Assembly: GCA_045643785.1 (NCBI GenBank)
Contig: JAZRFR010000257.1
Location: forward strand, 6,961-70,960
DNA from: CAMEON01 sp045643785
GTDB taxonomy: Bacteria; Bacillota; Clostridia; Oscillospirales; CAG-272
Direction: 5' to 3'
DNA: 64,000 nucleotides
Below are positions 50,541 to 59,215 of this stretch, in pieces. The notes beneath the pieces are model-generated. The model made no database searches and had not been told where the DNA came from. It saw only the letters and a program-made list of their open reading frames with translations. A program made the translations under genes and the position numbers. Position 1 is the stretch's first letter, and each line of letters opens with the position of its first letter.

Positions 50541-51152
50541 TCAATCTTCGGGCGGGGTGAGCCGCTCACGGAGCTTGCGACGAATGCGGTAGATGGCATT
50601 GTGGACAGAACGCTCGTCACGGTCAAGGTCTTTGGCAATATCCGCAACGGGCACACCCGTTACGTACTGCCACCATACGCGGTTCTCCAGTTCCGAAAGA
50701 TGACCGCGAACGGTACGGCAAAGCTGGCGGAAGCGTTCGTCCTCCACCATATCGGCTCCGGGATCATACCCCTCCGTCACATCCTCTTCAGCCAACGAGA
50801 CATGTGTCACGCGGCGGCGGGCATGAATATGCCGCCACTCAGAGATCAGACCGTTACGCAGGCAGATCTTGGCGTACAGGCCGAAATCCACCGCATCCTG
50901 CTCGGTGTCAAAGGAGGTAATGGCGCCCAAAAATACCCGCTCGGCCTCTTCCCGCATATCCGCCTTTTCCTGGAGAGTCATTTCCGAAGCGCCGAAACGG
51001 GCGACCGAGGATTCCAGCAGAGGACGGTATTTGGTACAGAGCGCAAGGTAAGCCTCCCGACTACCCGCCTGCGCCTGCAAAAGCAGGTCACGCAAAGAGG
51101 AATCGGGGGTTTGAAGGGTATCCGTTTCGGATTTTGGATGAAGCTCTTTCAT
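50541..51152 (-). CDS. SigH-like RNA polymerase sigma factor
   Basis: A 203-residue sigma-70 family protein from the ATG at 51152 (AAGG upstream; the longer frame begins with GTG). Region 2 ('FDTEQDAVDFGLYAKICLRNGLISEWRH' spans about 80-107) is atypical, with an altered 'DLFQ/ EG'-type motif ('ADMREEAERVFLGAI'). Region 4 ('LSELENRVWWQYVTGVPVAD', 'RDERSVHNAIYRIRRKL') aligns with SigH ('LERKVL.LY..G.SY.EI...L.R..KSIDNALQR'). It may be SigH or a paralogue specialised for another regulon. A sigma-A-type promoter with a 16-base spacer precedes it. Confidence 0.75.
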   Translation of the reverse strand: MKELHPKSETDTLQTPDSSLRDLLLQAQAGSREAYLALCTKYRPLLESSVARFGASEMTLQEKADMREEAERVFLGAITSFDTEQDAVDFGLYAKICLRNGLISEWRHIHARRRVTHVSLAEEDVTEGYDPGADMVEDERFRQLCRTVRGHLSELENRVWWQYVTGVPVADIAKDLDRDERSVHNAIYRIRRKLRERLTPPED

Positions 51153-51230
51153 GCCGCGCACCTTTTCCGCACAGAGGATTCGGTGGAGGATAATTCCCTC
51201 TTTACCGAAATTTTCTGTCCTATCAGTAAT

Positions 51231-51258
51231 ATTATATCATGAATCTGCATAATGTCAA
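51231..51258 (-). promoter_or_regulatory. Sigma-A promoter of the SigH-like gene
   Basis: Minus strand: TTGACA (51253-51258), 16-base spacer, TATAAT (51231-51236), about 79 bases before the start. Confidence 0.75.
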
Positions 51259-51508
51259 GTGTATTTTTTCGTCTTTTTTTGTAAAAGGATGCCATTTTTA
51301 CCAAAAGGCGGCTTTGCCTGTGTACAATTTACACATTCAAAGGCCGCCTAATTGTTTGTTTTGACGGAAAACCGCGTTTCTTTTTTGGCAAAATGACTTA
51401 AAAAACAGTTAAAATTTTGTGAATATTTTTTTGACGTTTTCCGAACAAATCCAACCGTCCCGCCACTTATATCCATGAAAAACGCAATATTTCCAAAGGT
51501 TTTCGGGG
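51259..51508. other. AT-rich gap between the SigH-like gene and ecfT
   Basis: About 250 bases without a supported gene (347 bases between the two coding regions). It holds the structured hairpin at 51306-51349, the SigH-like promoter at its left edge, and T/A-rich DNA with several T runs near 51415-51440. No tRNA or riboswitch shape was recognised. Confidence 0.5.
51306..51349 (-). terminator. Two-stem hairpin downstream of ecfT
   Basis: Outer stem AGGCGGC-TTTG / CAAAGGCCGCCT (one bulge) encloses an inner GTGTA / TACAC stem. On the minus strand it ends in TTTT, so it could terminate the ecfT operon 160 bases after the stop. Confidence 0.5.
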
Positions 51509-52351
51509 TTACATGGTATAGAGCCAGCCGAAGCGAGCGCCGCAGATGTTGATGGCTACGACACCGGCCACGAACAGGGCCATACCGATCAGTGTGAACA
51601 CGTCACGGGCGTGATATTTGAGAACGCGGAGCTTGGTTCGTCCTTCCCCGCCGTGGTAGCAACGGCATTCCATGGCGGTTGCCAGCTCGTCGGCGCGGCG
51701 GAAGACCGATGCGAACAGCGGCACGATGATGGGAATGAGCGCCTTGGCTCTTTGCGCAAGAGAACCCTGGGTAAAGTCCGCGCCTCGCGCCTTTTGGGCA
51801 GCCATGATCTTCTCGGTCTCCTCCATGATGGTGGGGATAAAGCGCAGGGCGATAGTCATCATCATGGCGAAGGCGTGAACAGGAACTTTGATCTTGGCCA
51901 GGGGGCGAAGCAGGCTTTCGATGGCGTCGGTGAGGGCGATGGGGGTGGTGGTGTAGGTCAGGAACAGGCTGGTTCCGATGACCATGGCCAGGATGCGCAC
52001 CAGAATAAAGGCGGCATGGTAAATGCCCTTGGGATAAATGGTGATGATCCAGAAATCCACCAGAGGCACGGCTTCTTCAGCGGTATCCACAACCCAGAAT
52101 ACATTCAGGATGGCCGTGAAGACCATGATGAAGATCAACGCGCGGATGGAGCGCAGAACCACCTTCATGGGGATGCGGGAGACGAGAATCAGGGCAAAAC
52201 CCGACAGGAGCAGGAGCACGAAGGAGAAGGTGTTCGTGCACAGGAACGACGCCACGATATAGACCACGGCGGCGATGACCTTGGTGCGGGGATCCAGACG
52301 GTGAAGCAGGGAGTTGGCGGGATAGTACTGACCGAAAGCAAAGCTTTTCAT
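51509..52351 (-). CDS. ecfT: Energy-coupling factor transporter transmembrane protein EcfT
   Basis: A 280-residue membrane protein with about six helices. 'SLLHRLDPRTKVIAAVVYIV' is the usual start; the first ATPase-coupling motif is 'AAQKARGADF' (Ala-Arg-Gly), while the second reads 'MECRCYHGGEGRT', a variant of the normal Ala-Arg-Gly. EcfT links substrate-binding S components to the EcfA ATPases for uptake of vitamins or metals; no S component lies here. It overlaps ecfA by 4 bases. Confidence 0.93.
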   Translation of the reverse strand: MKSFAFGQYYPANSLLHRLDPRTKVIAAVVYIVASFLCTNTFSFVLLLLSGFALILVSRIPMKVVLRSIRALIFIMVFTAILNVFWVVDTAEEAVPLVDFWIITIYPKGIYHAAFILVRILAMVIGTSLFLTYTTTPIALTDAIESLLRPLAKIKVPVHAFAMMMTIALRFIPTIMEETEKIMAAQKARGADFTQGSLAQRAKALIPIIVPLFASVFRRADELATAMECRCYHGGEGRTKLRVLKYHARDVFTLIGMALFVAGVVAINICGARFGWLYTM

Positions 52352-53328
52352 GGGCGCGCCCTCCCTTCTCTGTCATTCTTTACCGAACGGAAGATTTCCA
52401 TCAGCGCGTCTTCTGCGGCCTCCGTGGTGTAAAGACCGGCGGGCATAGGCATACCGCCCTCTCGCAGAAGCAGACAAAGCTTGGTGATCTGGGGAATATC
52501 CAATCCAACGGCCTCCAACTCATCGGCGCGGGCAAAAATCTCGTTTCGATCCCCTGCCATAAGCACCTTTGCGTGAGCCATGACCACTACGTCGTCACAG
52601 TATTGGGCCATATCCTCCATGCTGTGACTGACGATGATCACGGTACAACCGGTACGGCGGTTATACTCCCGAATGCCCTGGAAAATGACGTGACGACCCT
52701 GGGGGTCCAATCCTGCGGCGGGTTCATCCAGCACCAGCACCTCGGGGCGCATGGCCATAATGCCCGCGATGGCTACGCGACGCTTCTGGCCGCCCGAGAG
52801 GTCGAAAGGAGATTTTTCCATGAGGGCGGGGTCTACGCCTGCAAAGGCGGCGGATTCCGCAACACGCTCGCGAATCTCCTCCTCGGAAAGCTTCATGTTC
52901 TTGGGTCCAAAGGCGATATCGGCGGCTACAGTCTCCTCAAAGAGTTGGTACTCGGGGTACTGCATGACCATGCCTACGCGGAAGCGTACCTTTCCGATCT
53001 CCTTGGGACGGGCCCAGATATCCTCGCCGTCCAGAAGCACGCGACCGGATTCGGCGCGGGTCAGGCCGTTGAGCAGTTGGATCAGGGTGGATTTTCCCGA
53101 CCCCGTGTGACCGATGATGCCCGTCAGCTTCCCTGCGTGAATATCCAGAGATACCCCATCCAGAGCGCGAACCTCAAAGGGAGAGTTCTTGCCATAGATA
53201 TAGGTGATATTTTCCAGGCGAAGCTTGGGATTTTCGGTTTGATTCATGATGGGAGCGGAGGTTACCGTCTCCGTATCTGTCCCGACCGCTTGAGGGTTCG
53301 GGCGGTTCTGTTTATTTCTTTTTTGCAT
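52348..53328 (-). CDS. ecfA2: Energy-coupling factor transporter ATPase (EcfA2-like)
   Basis: An ABC ATPase of about 326 residues from the ATG at 53328 (AGGTGAGG 12 bases upstream; a GTG at 53346 is possible). Walker A 'GHTGSGKST', Q-loop region 'VMQYPEYQLFEETV', signature 'LSGGQKRR', Walker B 'VLVLDEPAAGLDP' and 'VSHSME' are complete. 'YPEYQLFEETV..DIAFGP' is the EcfA2 form. The first 45 residues are an unusual basic, Asn-rich extension. The partner EcfA1, normally adjacent, is missing from this operon. Confidence 0.92.
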   Translation of the reverse strand: MQKRNKQNRPNPQAVGTDTETVTSAPIMNQTENPKLRLENITYIYGKNSPFEVRALDGVSLDIHAGKLTGIIGHTGSGKSTLIQLLNGLTRAESGRVLLDGEDIWARPKEIGKVRFRVGMVMQYPEYQLFEETVAADIAFGPKNMKLSEEEIRERVAESAAFAGVDPALMEKSPFDLSGGQKRRVAIAGIMAMRPEVLVLDEPAAGLDPQGRHVIFQGIREYNRRTGCTVIIVSHSMEDMAQYCDDVVVMAHAKVLMAGDRNEIFARADELEAVGLDIPQITKLCLLLREGGMPMPAGLYTTEAAEDALMEIFRSVKNDREGRARP

Positions 53329-53398
53329 ACGATTTACGTTCCTCACCTTTGTGAAAGGTAATACGAGTGATTCAATAATAGCAGATCAACGCGAGCAA

Positions 53399-54154
53399 TC
53401 AGCGGAACCACTTCCCTGCTTCCACGCCCTTCTCATCGTGGAAACCGATACGGAGGATGCGGTACCATACCTCGTCCAGGGCGCCGTCCTCGGAGAGGAT
53501 GCCCAGTTTATCCCGCATAGCCTTAATGAGGTATTCGGGATTGAGGTTTTCGGTGTTGCCCGCGCGGAGGGTAGCACGGAGCTTGATGAGGCCATCGGCG
53601 GCCACGGCCTTAACCGAATGGATCATGGGGAGGATGTTGACCTCCTTATCACCCGACTTGGAACGCTTGGTCATGACGATGGGCTCTGCGTCGGAGGCGA
53701 ACATAGCATTGATGGCGCCCGCGTTGTCAATGGGATCGCCGGGGGTCTTGATGGTCATCTGGTAGGTACCCCACGCGATATCCGAGAAGGCGGTCTTGGG
53801 GATATAGACCTCCGAGACCTGCATTTCGGAAGTGAGTTCTGCGTTGAGCTGGGCCTTGATCTCGGCGGGGGTGATCTCACGGTCGATACGGAGATCCACC
53901 ATCTCCTCCATGCCCTCGGAGCCTACGGGCAGGGGCACGCCGAAGACGATCTTACTGTGGGGGTTGAAGCCCTGGGTGTACCACATGGGGATGGAAGCGC
54001 GAACCAGGACTCTCTGCCAGGTACGCTGGAGGTCGAGGTGGGAGAAGTACTGGAGGTTGCCCGTCTTTTGGAATACTACACGCACCGTAATGGGCGCGTC
54101 CAGCATGGGGCGGTCAAACTTGGAAATACGGTTCAGTTTTTCTTGGGACAGCAT
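53399..54154 (-). CDS. DUF2344 (TIGR03936) radical SAM-linked protein
   Basis: A 251-residue protein with 'RVVFQKTGNLQYFSHLDLQR' and 'PMWYTQGFNPHSKIVFGVPL', fixed features of the family. Always found with, or fused to, the TIGR03960 radical SAM protein; its start overlaps that gene by 22 bases. The joint function is unproven; proposals include RNA or ribosome modification. Confidence 0.93.
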   Translation of the reverse strand: MLSQEKLNRISKFDRPMLDAPITVRVVFQKTGNLQYFSHLDLQRTWQRVLVRASIPMWYTQGFNPHSKIVFGVPLPVGSEGMEEMVDLRIDREITPAEIKAQLNAELTSEMQVSEVYIPKTAFSDIAWGTYQMTIKTPGDPIDNAGAINAMFASDAEPIVMTKRSKSGDKEVNILPMIHSVKAVAADGLIKLRATLRAGNTENLNPEYLIKAMRDKLGILSEDGALDEVWYRILRIGFHDEKGVEAGKWFR

Positions 54155-55992
54155 GCGCGCTCACCTCCCATCTTATTGGCCCCGCAGCCCGAGCAGTTCT
54201 CACGGCAGTTGGGGGTGGTGTTCCCCTCATGAGCCTTGGCGTTTTCTCTCTGCAGGAATTTCTTGGTCACGCCGCAGTCGATGATATCCCAAGGCAGGAC
54301 TTCATCCAGACCGTAGCGGCGGTTGGCATAGAAAGCGGGATCGATGCCGGTTTCAGCAAAGATCTCCATCCACCCCTCATAGTTGAAGAACTCCGACCAA
54401 GCTTCGAACTTATAGCCACGGCGGCAGGCCTCTTCCAGAGCGGGAGCGAGGCGGCGGTCACCGCGGGCAAAGACTGCCTCCAGATGGCAGGTCTTGGCGT
54501 TGTGGTAGTTATACTTCACGCGGCGGTCGTGGACGCAGGAGCCCACGAAGGCCTGCTTGCGCTCCATTTCCTCCAGGGTATCCTGAGGCTCCCACTGGAA
54601 GGGGGTGAAGGGCTTGGGGATGAAGGGGGACACGCTGATGGTAACCTGGGCGTGCTGACCCTTGCGGCGGTTGGGATTCTGGTAGTAGGCGGACACCACG
54701 CGGTGGGCCAACTCGGGAATTTCCGCCAGATCCTCGTCGGTCTCGGTGGGGTGACCCTGCATGAAGTAGAGCTTCACTTGATTCTTGCCCACGTCGAAGG
54801 CCACGTTGACGGCGCGCATGAGATCCTCCTCGTAGAGGTTCTTGTTGATAACGTCGCGGAGGCGCTGGGAGCCTGCCTCGGGGGCAAAGGTGATGGTGGA
54901 ATTGCGGATGGAGGCCACCTTATCCATGAGCTCGCGGGTGAAGGAGTCGGCGCGCAGAGAGGGCAGGGACAGGCTGACCATGTTGGGGTTCGACCAGGAC
55001 AGCAGGCTGTCGGTCAGCTCGTTTACCTTGGTGTAGTCGCTGATGGACAGGGAGGACAAGGACATTTCCTCATAGCCCGAGGACTCGAAGATGGCGCGGC
55101 ACTGGCAGTCTACCACCTCGGGAGACTTTTCCCGGACGGGGCGGTAGACCATACCTGCCTGGCAGAAGCGGCAGCCGCGGATACAGCCGCGACCCACCTC
55201 TACGGTGATGCGATCCTGCACCGTCTCGATGTAGGGCATGACCACCTTATCGGGGAAAGGCGTCTTGTCCAGATCCTCCACGATGCGCTTAGTGACCGTC
55301 TTGGGAATATCGTCGTATACGGGGGTGTAGGCGGCCACAGTGCCGTCTTCGTTGTAGGTGACGGTGTAGAGAGAGGGGACGTACACACCTCGGATGGTAC
55401 GGGCGGCCTCATGCAGGAAGGCGGCGCGGGTATAGGTTCCCTCGTCCTTCATCTTGATATAGAGGCGGACGATCTCGGGGAGCATTTCCTCGCCCTCACC
55501 GATATTGAAGAGGTCGAAGAAGTCAGCCACGGGCTCGGGGTTATAGGAACAGGGGCCGCCGCCGATGACCAGAGGACAATCCTCACCGCGGTCTGCCGCA
55601 CGCAGGGGGATCTTCGAAAGCTCCAGCATATTCAGCACGGTGGTGTAGCACATTTCGTACTGGAGGGTAAAGCCCAGGAAATCGAAATCGGCAACGGGGT
55701 CGCCGCTCTCCAGACAGGTAAGGGGCACGTTCTGCTCCTTCATCTTCTCCTGCATATCCACCCAGGGGGCGTAGGTGCGCTCGCACCAGATGTCATCGTG
55801 GAGGTTGAGGCAATGGTAGAGGATGCGGACGCCCAGGTTGGACATACCGATCTCGTAGGAATCGGGGAAAGCAAAGGCAAAGCGTGCCTTGACCGTGTTC
55901 TTGTCCTTGATGATCTGACCGTACTCACCGCCCGCGTAGCGACCGGGACGGGAGACAGAGGTCAGAAGCATGCGTTTTTCGTTTTGGTTCAT
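54133..55992 (-). CDS. TIGR03960 family B12-binding-like radical SAM protein
   Basis: A 619-residue protein. An N-terminal B12-binding-like domain (about 1-200, 'FAFPDSYEIGMSNLGVRILYHC' in two parts) precedes the radical SAM barrel with 'VEVGRGCIRGCRFCQAGM' (CxxxCxxC, about 266-283), then 'RNSTITFAPEAGSQRLRDVI' and 'FYMQGHPTETDEDLAEI'-type segments (here 'LYFMQGHPTETDEDL'). The C-terminus adds more Cys ('NCRENCSGCGANK', 'RACCPKKN'), perhaps a second cluster. Pairs with DUF2344. Confidence 0.94.
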   Translation of the reverse strand: MNQNEKRMLLTSVSRPGRYAGGEYGQIIKDKNTVKARFAFAFPDSYEIGMSNLGVRILYHCLNLHDDIWCERTYAPWVDMQEKMKEQNVPLTCLESGDPVADFDFLGFTLQYEMCYTTVLNMLELSKIPLRAADRGEDCPLVIGGGPCSYNPEPVADFFDLFNIGEGEEMLPEIVRLYIKMKDEGTYTRAAFLHEAARTIRGVYVPSLYTVTYNEDGTVAAYTPVYDDIPKTVTKRIVEDLDKTPFPDKVVMPYIETVQDRITVEVGRGCIRGCRFCQAGMVYRPVREKSPEVVDCQCRAIFESSGYEEMSLSSLSISDYTKVNELTDSLLSWSNPNMVSLSLPSLRADSFTRELMDKVASIRNSTITFAPEAGSQRLRDVINKNLYEEDLMRAVNVAFDVGKNQVKLYFMQGHPTETDEDLAEIPELAHRVVSAYYQNPNRRKGQHAQVTISVSPFIPKPFTPFQWEPQDTLEEMERKQAFVGSCVHDRRVKYNYHNAKTCHLEAVFARGDRRLAPALEEACRRGYKFEAWSEFFNYEGWMEIFAETGIDPAFYANRRYGLDEVLPWDIIDCGVTKKFLQRENAKAHEGNTTPNCRENCSGCGANKMGGERACCPKKN

Positions 55993-56022
55993 GATATGAG
56001 ATAATTCCTTATTGATGTAGTG

Positions 56023-59000
56023 TCATGGGTTTTTGTTTTTTTCGGGTTTCGCTTCGGTATTGGAAGCGGTTTTCGCTGTTTCAGGCTCGGCAGACAGGCT
56101 TCCCACCGTAGCGTAGCTCACGGCAAGCATACTGCCCATACCCAAAAGCTGCCACAGGGTCAAGATCCCCGAGGACAGTAAGGCGATTCCGCCAAGGCTG
56201 ACGGCCAACGCCGACAGACCGACCGAGGCGAGCAGGCCAAGCCAGCTGATCAGGTGCGCTTTCCGATAGGCGCGCTTCATTTTCCGACAGGCGATCAGCG
56301 GTTGGAGAAGGTCCAGGCTTCGTCCGGTCACGATCAATCCACCGGAGCAGATCTCGCGGATGGGCTCGTATTCGGCAGGGCGAAGCACTTCGATGGGAGT
56401 GCGGCGACGCAAACGGTTGATTCCCTCCATATCGGTATCCACGAGGGGATCAAAGGAGGACAGCGACACGCGGTATCCCATATCCGACAGGATCATGGCC
56501 GTTTTCGCAAAGGTGCGTCCCACTCGGTATTCAACGGCGTACGCCAGATGGAAATTCCGATTGAACGCAACGTACAGCACGTGGCTTCCCGCGCTCTTCT
56601 TATACCGTTGCTCCATACCGATCTTGGGCAATCGGATGCCCCGATGGGTCAAAGCCTCGTGGGAGCCCATCATGATCTCGGTGGTGCGCTCAGTCTCATC
56701 GTCCATCAGGTATAGACGAACATATTCATTTTGGATCTCGGCAATATCGATCCGATAGCCGTCCAGACTCCGATTCTGGAGAGTCGGCTCCACGGCGAGA
56801 GGGGTGTCCAGCAAACGGAAGATCACGTCTGCCGTACGGCGGCTGTCCGCGGAATCGTCGTCGCCACGCAACGTAACGTCCTTTCGGTACAGTGCCTTCA
56901 GCGCGTGACCGTCGGCAAAGATAACGTGCGCGGATTGTTTGCCTGCGTATTCCACGGGAGCTGCCGTGCCGATCACAGCCGCCCCTTTGTTTTCCAGGAT
57001 GCCGTTAGCACGGAACAGCGGAAGCGTCAGGGCCACGATATACGCGGCGGGCAGACAGGCCAGGTAGGTGGCGGTAAACACCTGCATACCCTCCGTCCAG
57101 ATGCCGTCCCCCAGAATCAAGGCCAGACCGGCGCAAACGATGGAACACAAAAGCGCTACGGGGAGCATGTAGTTGAGCCGCCCCATATAGGGATTATAGC
57201 GGCGCGTACGGGCAAAGTAATCCGCTACGCGTCGGGCGCGAACTACCGTCAGAACGGTTTGTTCATCGGGGGGGACGCGGGTTTGCCCGTCCTCTGCCTG
57301 TCGGGACAGTTTCTGGCGAAGGGCGGAGGCGGACGGGGTGGATTCGCTCGTCAAAACACGGGCGAGCTTGCCGGATGAGACGACCGTAAAGGCACGGTGT
57401 TCGCCTTCGGTCACCAAATACTCCGAAAGAGACGCAAAGGACAGCATCAGGAGCGCAACGCCACCAAACAAAGGCAAGCTGTAGGGATCTCCGGCAAAGC
57501 AGGCCGCGCCGCTGTGAAGCAGGGATATCAGAATTGCCGTTCCCGATACGGTATAGCGGGTGGGCTCGAAATCCAAAAGGCTCTTGATCCCCTTGAACAG
57601 GCGAGTCAGGAAGGGCAGGCAGACCAACAGCGTCCCAAGCAAACCAACGGGGGCGTACAGGGATGCATACGACAGTGCCAATTCGCTGTCCGACGGGATG
57701 ATGAGCGGCAAAAGGTCGTATATAATCGCCACGAATCCGCCGATAACGGCATACAGAAGACGGAAGAAATTCCATCTGCGCGCTTTGACGTATGCTTTTT
57801 CTACGGCAGAAGTATCCTCGCGGCCGCGGTATTCCCGCTTGAAGCGTACCGAGCAAACCTCGCCGGTCTGTCTCGTTTCCCGTGTCTCGTGTTGACGGGT
57901 ACGCAACAGCTCGATCTGCGCCTGCTCGTCGGAATGCCGCATGGCTTCTTCGTAGCCGAGATGGAGACAGAGACCCATATCCTGCAGGGATTCTTCGGTT
58001 CCCTCTTGCGTACGGATATGCGGGTAATCGTTCCCCTCCGTAACTTCATCGGGGTCGGAGATATCGGATGCCATACTGATTTCATGGCGCTTTTTACTCT
58101 TGACGGTGGGGGAAACATCGTCAAGACCCAACTGCAAGGGATCGTGGATCTGCTTAGCCTGACGACGGGAGGTCGTTGAAGACTCCCTTGTTTCGGACGC
58201 ACCGAGATCCTCGGTAGCGTTCTCCGATTCGGGATCCACTTGGTCTCGAATGGCGGCGGAGTCGTCGTCAAGAGATAGATCTCTGACGGTCGCAAAGGCT
58301 TCTTCCTCCAGGAGTCTGGCGTTTTCATCCGAAATCGCCTTGAGGCGCGGGCCGCCTACCATATCGGAAAACACCAAACCGTTCAAGAGGTCATCGGTCA
58401 GGCGTTCCGCCTCGGGACGACGGTATTCTCCCGTCGGCTTTGTCCGATATACGGGTGCATCTATGGACTGTTCCGCGACATCCGCGATCGCCGCGTTGGT
58501 TTCTGTTTCCTCGGAGTAGTCTTCCTCGATTTCCTCGGAGTAGTCTTCCTCGGTATCCTCGGGGTAGTCTTCTTCGGTGTCCTCGGAGTAGTCTTCCTCG
58601 GTATCCTCAGGGTAGTCTTCCTCGGTGTCTTCGGAGTAGTCTTCTTCGGTTTCCTCGGAGTAGTCTTCCTCGGTGTCCTCGGAGTAGTCTTCTTCGGTGT
58701 CTTCGGAGTAGTCTTCCTCGGTGTCTTCGGAGTAGTCTTCCTCGGTGTCTTCGGAGTAGTCTTCCTCGGTGTCTTCGGAGTAGTCTTCTTCGGTGTCTTC
58801 GGAGTAGTCTTCTTCGGTGTCTTCGGAGTAGTCTTCTTCGGTGTCTTCGGAGTAGTCTTCTTCGGACTCGCTGTCTTCTTCGAGTACACCGTCTACTGCG
58901 AATTCATCGTCGATTTCATCTTCATCGAATTCTTCCTCGTCATCGAATTCTTCTTCGAACTCAGATGTATCCAAGGAATCCATCAATGATGTGTTTTCTG

Positions 59001-59169
59001 TACTTTTCCCCAGTTGCGCGCGAAGCAACGCGGCCAGGTCATCATCGGTATGATCCGTATCCGTGTCGGATTCGGAATATCCCTCGCTCATGGATGCTTT
59101 CAGCTTTTCAGCCCAATCCACGGATGTATCTTCCGGATTCTTTTTCGATTTTTTTCTCGGCTCGGACAA
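56023..59169 (-). CDS. P-type-ATPase-like membrane pseudoenzyme with acidic octapeptide repeats
   Basis: A 1,048-residue protein between rlmB (46-base gap) and the radical SAM pair (30-base gap). Residues 1-460 are disordered and acidic, with 15 EEDYSEDT-type repeats (about 103-222). From 466 on: four helices (466-575), a soluble segment (about 580-665), two helices (about 668-725), a soluble segment (about 726-965), two helices (about 972-1028), the topology of a P1B ATPase. 'TYLACLPAAYIVALTLP' (about 703-719) occupies the place of the ion-binding CPC helix, and 'GGLIVTGRSLDLLQPLIACR' (about 941-960) resembles the segment after GDGxNDxxAL. The phosphorylation site DKTGT is replaced ('HVIFADGHALK', about 746) and no GDGxND is seen, so no ATPase activity is expected. 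Role unknown. Confidence 0.7.
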   Translation of the reverse strand: MSEPRKKSKKNPEDTSVDWAEKLKASMSEGYSESDTDTDHTDDDLAALLRAQLGKSTENTSLMDSLDTSEFEEEFDDEEEFDEDEIDDEFAVDGVLEEDSESEEDYSEDTEEDYSEDTEEDYSEDTEEDYSEDTEEDYSEDTEEDYSEDTEEDYSEDTEEDYSEDTEEDYSEETEEDYSEDTEEDYPEDTEEDYSEDTEEDYPEDTEEDYSEEIEEDYSEETETNAAIADVAEQSIDAPVYRTKPTGEYRRPEAERLTDDLLNGLVFSDMVGGPRLKAISDENARLLEEEAFATVRDLSLDDDSAAIRDQVDPESENATEDLGASETRESSTTSRRQAKQIHDPLQLGLDDVSPTVKSKKRHEISMASDISDPDEVTEGNDYPHIRTQEGTEESLQDMGLCLHLGYEEAMRHSDEQAQIELLRTRQHETRETRQTGEVCSVRFKREYRGREDTSAVEKAYVKARRWNFFRLLYAVIGGFVAIIYDLLPLIIPSDSELALSYASLYAPVGLLGTLLVCLPFLTRLFKGIKSLLDFEPTRYTVSGTAILISLLHSGAACFAGDPYSLPLFGGVALLMLSFASLSEYLVTEGEHRAFTVVSSGKLARVLTSESTPSASALRQKLSRQAEDGQTRVPPDEQTVLTVVRARRVADYFARTRRYNPYMGRLNYMLPVALLCSIVCAGLALILGDGIWTEGMQVFTATYLACLPAAYIVALTLPLFRANGILENKGAAVIGTAAPVEYAGKQSAHVIFADGHALKALYRKDVTLRGDDDSADSRRTADVIFRLLDTPLAVEPTLQNRSLDGYRIDIAEIQNEYVRLYLMDDETERTTEIMMGSHEALTHRGIRLPKIGMEQRYKKSAGSHVLYVAFNRNFHLAYAVEYRVGRTFAKTAMILSDMGYRVSLSSFDPLVDTDMEGINRLRRRTPIEVLRPAEYEPIREICSGGLIVTGRSLDLLQPLIACRKMKRAYRKAHLISWLGLLASVGLSALAVSLGGIALLSSGILTLWQLLGMGSMLAVSYATVGSLSAEPETAKTASNTEAKPEKNKNP
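58504..58863 (-). repeat. Fifteen 24-bp tandem repeats encoding EEDYSEDT units
   Basis: Exactly 360 bp, 15 units of 24 bp, in frame, coding EEDY-[S/P]-E-[D/E]-[T/I]. Synonymous changes among the units (GTATCC/GTGTCC/GTGTCT) show that the repeats have existed long enough to drift, with the units furthest from the protein start most diverged. Suits unequal crossing-over and length variation between strains. Confidence 0.95.
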
Positions 59170-59215
59170 GTCAGTCCCTCCCTTCTTGTTGAGATCAGGG
59201 GTTCGCTTCGTTTAT

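Noticed and set aside
58504..58863. CRISPR array
   Set aside because: Repeats are contiguous 24-bp units without spacers and are in frame inside a gene.
58440..59192. Open frame on the plus strand made of Arg/Ser/Leu/Pro repeats
   Set aside because: It is the mirror of the 24-bp repeat in the minus-strand gene; no ribosome site and no family likeness.
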